Shown here one piece after another: positions 62,962 to 64,000 of a stretch of 64,000 nucleotides of DNA. Made by a program: the position numbers and the translations under genes. The notes beneath the pieces are model-generated. The model ran no database searches, was not told the origin of the DNA, and saw nothing but the letters and a program-made list of their open reading frames with translations. How positions within the stretch are numbered: position 1 is the first letter of the stretch; every line of letters starts with the position of its first letter. This DNA comes from CAZJFH01 sp964545205 (GTDB lineage Bacteria > Pseudomonadota > Alphaproteobacteria > Rhodospirillales > Magnetospirillaceae): assembly GCA_964545205.1 (NCBI GenBank), contig CAZJFH010000017.1:1-64000 (forward strand), written 5' to 3'.

Positions 62962-64000
62962 ATGGCCCAAGCAGGCGCCATTTCCGACACCGGCCCCACG
63001 CCCGCGCGCATGGTCCGCCACGAGCTGGGCAATGTCCTGAGGCTGTCCGTCGCCCAGGCGCTGGCCGGGGCGAACACGGTGGTGGTGTACGCGACGGGCG
63101 CCATCATCGGCAACACGCTCGCGCCCAGCAAGGCGCTGGCGACCTTGCCGATCTCGGTCTTCGTGGTGGGAATGGCGCTCTGCACCCTGCCGGCCGGCGC
63201 CATCGCCCGGCGCTACGGGCGCCGCGCCGCGTTCCTGACGGGAACGGGATGCGGCGTGCTGGTCGGCCTGCTGGCCGCCCTGGCGGTGGTTCTGGGCTCG
63301 TTTTGGCTGTTCTGCGCGGCGATGATCTTCGGGGGCGCCTACGCCGCCGTGATCCTCTCGTTCCGCTTCGCCGCCACCGACTGCGTGGCGCCCGCGCGAC
63401 GCCCGCGCGCGATGTCCGCGGTGATGGCGGGCGGGGTGTTCGCCGGGGTCATCGGCCCGCAGCTCGTCACCCACACCATGGAGCTTTGGGCGCCCTACCT
63501 GTTCGCGGCCACCTTCGTGGCGCAGGCGGCCGTGGCGGCGCTCTCCGCCGTCGTCCTGTTCGGCGTGCGGCTTCCGCCGCCGACCGCGGCGGAGGTCGCC
63601 GGCGGCCGTCCGCTGGGCGTCATCGCGCGCCAGCCCCGCTTCCTCACGGCCGTGATCTGCGGCGTGGTTTCCTACATGCTCATGAACTTCATCATGACGG
63701 CCGCGCCGCTGGCGATGCGGATGTGCGGTCTGTCGCAGGAGGTGTCGAATCTCGGCCTGCAATGGCACGTCATCGCGATGTACGCCCCGAGCTTCTTCAC
63801 CGGCGGGCTGATCGCGCGCTTCGGCGCGCCGCGCGTGGTGACGGCCGGACTGGCACTGATCGCGGCATCGGCCGCCGTCGGCCTGGCGGGGGTGGAGGTG
63901 ACGCATTTCTGGGTCAGCCTGATCCTGCTCGGCGTCGGCTGGAACTTCGGATTCCTGGGCGCGTCCGCCCTCGTGCTGGAGTGCCACCGGCCCGAGGAAC
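62962..64000 (+). CDS. MFS transporter, cut by the window end
   Basis: At least 346 residues, open at the right edge. About ten transmembrane helices are visible. The MFS motif between helices 2 and 3 is present as AGAIARRYGRRAAFLTG near residues 78-94, and the second half repeats it as GGLIARFGAPRVVTAGL. Start ATG 62962 after CAGGAAAG. Substrate unknown; the layout is like the drug or metabolite exporters of this superfamily. Confidence 0.87.
   Translation, partial: MAQAGAISDTGPTPARMVRHELGNVLRLSVAQALAGANTVVVYATGAIIGNTLAPSKALATLPISVFVVGMALCTLPAGAIARRYGRRAAFLTGTGCGVLVGLLAALAVVLGSFWLFCAAMIFGGAYAAVILSFRFAATDCVAPARRPRAMSAVMAGGVFAGVIGPQLVTHTMELWAPYLFAATFVAQAAVAALSAVVLFGVRLPPPTAAEVAGGRPLGVIARQPRFLTAVICGVVSYMLMNFIMTAAPLAMRMCGLSQEVSNLGLQWHVIAMYAPSFFTGGLIARFGAPRVVTAGLALIAASAAVGLAGVEVTHFWVSLILLGVGWNFGFLGASALVLECHRPEE

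Overview
The window is a 64 kb piece of a GC-rich bacterial chromosome, most likely from an alphaproteobacterium of Rhodospirillales type. That reading rests on very strong G/C third-position bias, overlapping ATGA/TGATG gene junctions, a form II coxSLMDE cluster, a NifJ-type pyruvate:ferredoxin oxidoreductase, the UbiT-UbiU-UbiV genes for oxygen-independent ubiquinone synthesis, several Crp/Fnr regulators without FNR cysteines, and an SoxM-type caa3 oxidase. No rRNA operon, CRISPR array or complete insertion sequence was seen. Three tRNA genes are present. The genus cannot be fixed from the sequence alone.

Region by region. 1-3.76 kb is an AT-richer, gene-poor accessory stretch: a broken phage-type repressor fragment, small secreted and unknown proteins, a hemerythrin-like protein, a PEP-CTERM-like exported protein, a divergent tRNA-Ile(GAT) placed 19 bp before a minimal nucleotidyltransferase gene, and finally tRNA-Val, which looks like the island edge. 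4-11 kb carries two small unknown genes and then, on the minus strand, coxS-L-M-D-E for a molybdenum hydroxylase of the form II CO dehydrogenase group. 11.3-15 kb is nifJ with its own terminator, followed by a CaCA-type exchanger (15-16 kb), a hybrid histidine kinase with a convergent LuxR-type response regulator (16-18.4 kb), a phospholipid/nuclease pair (18.7-21.6 kb), a SEL1/peptidoglycan-binding protein and a stand-alone ATP-dependent DNA ligase. 24.2-25.6 kb holds two tandem class I cytochrome c genes; the second is fused to a complete Cu/Zn superoxide dismutase domain. Thioredoxin 2 and a membrane/envelope stress operon follow (25.8-28.8 kb), then YajQ.

29.5-48 kb reads as a low-oxygen and nitrogen-oxide control region. 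It has two tandem Crp/Fnr regulators, a candidate operon DUF2249 - heme-copper-oxidase-like membrane protein - hemerythrin, a CHASE-PAS hybrid kinase with a NarL-type regulator, mobB, a third Crp/Fnr gene behind a perfect TTGAC-N4-GTCAA palindrome, ubiT-ubiU-ubiV, a kinase with a NarX-like P-box, a cysteine-cluster protein, and modABC behind a clear Mo-box. mobB and modABC could feed molybdenum cofactor to the cox enzyme and to enzymes outside the window.

48-64 kb is mostly housekeeping and respiration: an M48 protease, ExoD, TerC with a structured leader and terminator, rlmE and a Ppx/GppA phosphatase, tRNA-Gln(CTG), and a complete caa3 oxidase cluster (subunit II-cytochrome c fusion, I, III, small membrane protein, Caa3_CtaG, two extra cytochromes c). 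An AI-2E family transporter, a CPA1-type antiporter, a lone MrpF-like subunit, a methyltransferase and an MFS transporter cut by the window end follow. The most unusual items are the cytochrome c-SodC fusion, the odd tRNA-Ile/nucleotidyltransferase pair and the regulator-dense low-oxygen region.
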